Source of the DNA: Flavobacteriaceae bacterium
GTDB lineage: Bacteria > Bacteroidota > Bacteroidia > Flavobacteriales > Flavobacteriaceae
Assembly (NCBI GenBank): GCA_024638165.1
Contig: JAHEKV010000001.1
Coordinates: 102,375 to 166,374, forward strand
Length of the DNA stretch: 64,000 nt
Direction of reading: 5' to 3'
Shown here: in pieces, positions 63,889 through 64,000 of the stretch
How positions within the stretch are numbered: position 1 is the stretch's first letter
Layout: each line of letters opens with the position of its first letter
Notes under the pieces: model-generated
Databases searched by the model: none
What the model saw: only the letters and a program-made list of their open reading frames with translations
What the model was told of the DNA's origin: nothing
Program-made: the position numbers and the translations under genes

Positions 63889-63949
63889 GCATAAAAAAAG
63901 GGTTCTGATAAACCCCTCTTTTTTATCCTTAAGTGACCGCGGGAGGATT
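63889..63949. repeat. Direct repeat copy 2: intact tRNA-Arg 3' end plus terminator
   Basis: The copy attached to the real tRNA. Its terminator stem is GGGTT (63900-63904) with AACCC (63911-63915); on the minus strand it is followed by a T-run of seven, fitting termination of the tRNA transcript. Offset to copy 1 is 179 bases. Confidence 0.85.
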
Positions 63950-64000
63950 CGAACCCCCAACCCTCAGAGCCGAAATCTGATATTCTATCCAGTTGAACTA
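63934..64000 (-). tRNA. tRNA-Arg (anticodon TCG), 5' end cut by window edge
   Basis: Minus strand, from the edge: TA, D arm (GTTC AACTGGATA GAAT), anticodon stem TCAGA / TCTGA around loop TTTCGGC with anticodon TCG, variable loop, T arm GGGGGTTCGAATCCTCC, and acceptor strand CGCGGTC with discriminator A. Only the seven acceptor bases at the 5' end are outside the window. No CCA is encoded. Reads CGA (and other CGN) arginine codons. Confidence 0.9.

Noticed and set aside
63710..63949. An integrated mobile element bounded by att repeats
   Set aside because: Only 118 bases lie between the repeats and they encode nothing; no integrase is present in the window.
1..64000. CRISPR arrays, toxin-antitoxin pairs, restriction or other defence systems, phage genes
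   Set aside because: No spaced repeats, no recognisable proteins of these groups; almost all coding space is occupied by identified housekeeping genes.

Overview
The window is a gene-dense chromosomal segment of a bacterium of the phylum Bacteroidota, most likely order Flavobacteriales. Four things point there: the gene neighbourhoods (nadE/gldC/engB/mraZ-dcw, and CBS protein-nadK-porG-uppS-bamA-ompH-ompH), the gliding and type IX secretion genes, a SusC/FecA-like TonB receptor with an N-terminal carboxypeptidase-like domain, and promoters of the TAnnTTTG type instead of E. coli -10 boxes. Base composition and codon use look uniform. I see no phage, insertion sequence, CRISPR array or obvious genomic island, so most of the content is housekeeping.

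Layout. 1-7.7 kb: mutS (cut by the window edge), an RNA methyltransferase, a fused folK-deoxynucleoside kinase, sppA, a queuosine-precursor transporter, a DUF2797 protein and a GH3-family enzyme. 7.7-12.6 kb (minus strand): tig-clpP-clpX, a hydrolase and pdxJ. 12.6-20.4 kb (plus strand): CBS protein, nadK, PorG-like, uppS, bamA, two ompH genes, murI, an envelope-biogenesis operon. 20.4-25.4 kb (minus strand): etfB-etfA-bifunctional nuclease-nucleoside transporter-thyA-folA. 25.5-31.3 kb: pdhB, a K+-dependent membrane pyrophosphatase, a second deoxynucleoside kinase and metK under a SAM-II riboswitch. 31.3-38.3 kb: the aromatic amino-acid operon (pheA, aminotransferase, tyrA, DAHP synthase-chorismate mutase, rsgA, dtd, mazG-like, aroA), preceded by a Phe/Tyr-rich leader peptide and an intrinsic terminator. 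38.4-44.3 kb: queA, rlmN, prenyl synthase, dnaG, and nadE on the other strand. 44.3-46.1 kb: gldC, engB and a hydrolase. 46.1-61.3 kb: a complete division and cell-wall (dcw) operon from mraZ to ftsZ, with ten-base operator repeats in front of mraZ. 61.3-64 kb: a TonB-dependent receptor, then an intergenic stretch with a duplicated tRNA 3' end and a tRNA-Arg cut by the window edge.

The most interesting signals are regulatory rather than protein-coding: an unannotated 20-residue leader peptide with 7 Phe/Tyr codons and a complete attenuator before pheA; the SAM-II aptamer with downstream hairpins before metK; four phased GTGG/GTGT repeats before mraZ; an intrinsic terminator that ends exactly at the murI start codon; and a 61-bp duplication carrying the 3' end of tRNA-Arg. 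Notable protein features are the folK-deoxynucleoside kinase fusion, a DnaG whose CHC2 zinc ligands are all replaced, and a gldC gene without gldB beside it. No wholly new multi-gene system could be supported from the sequence.
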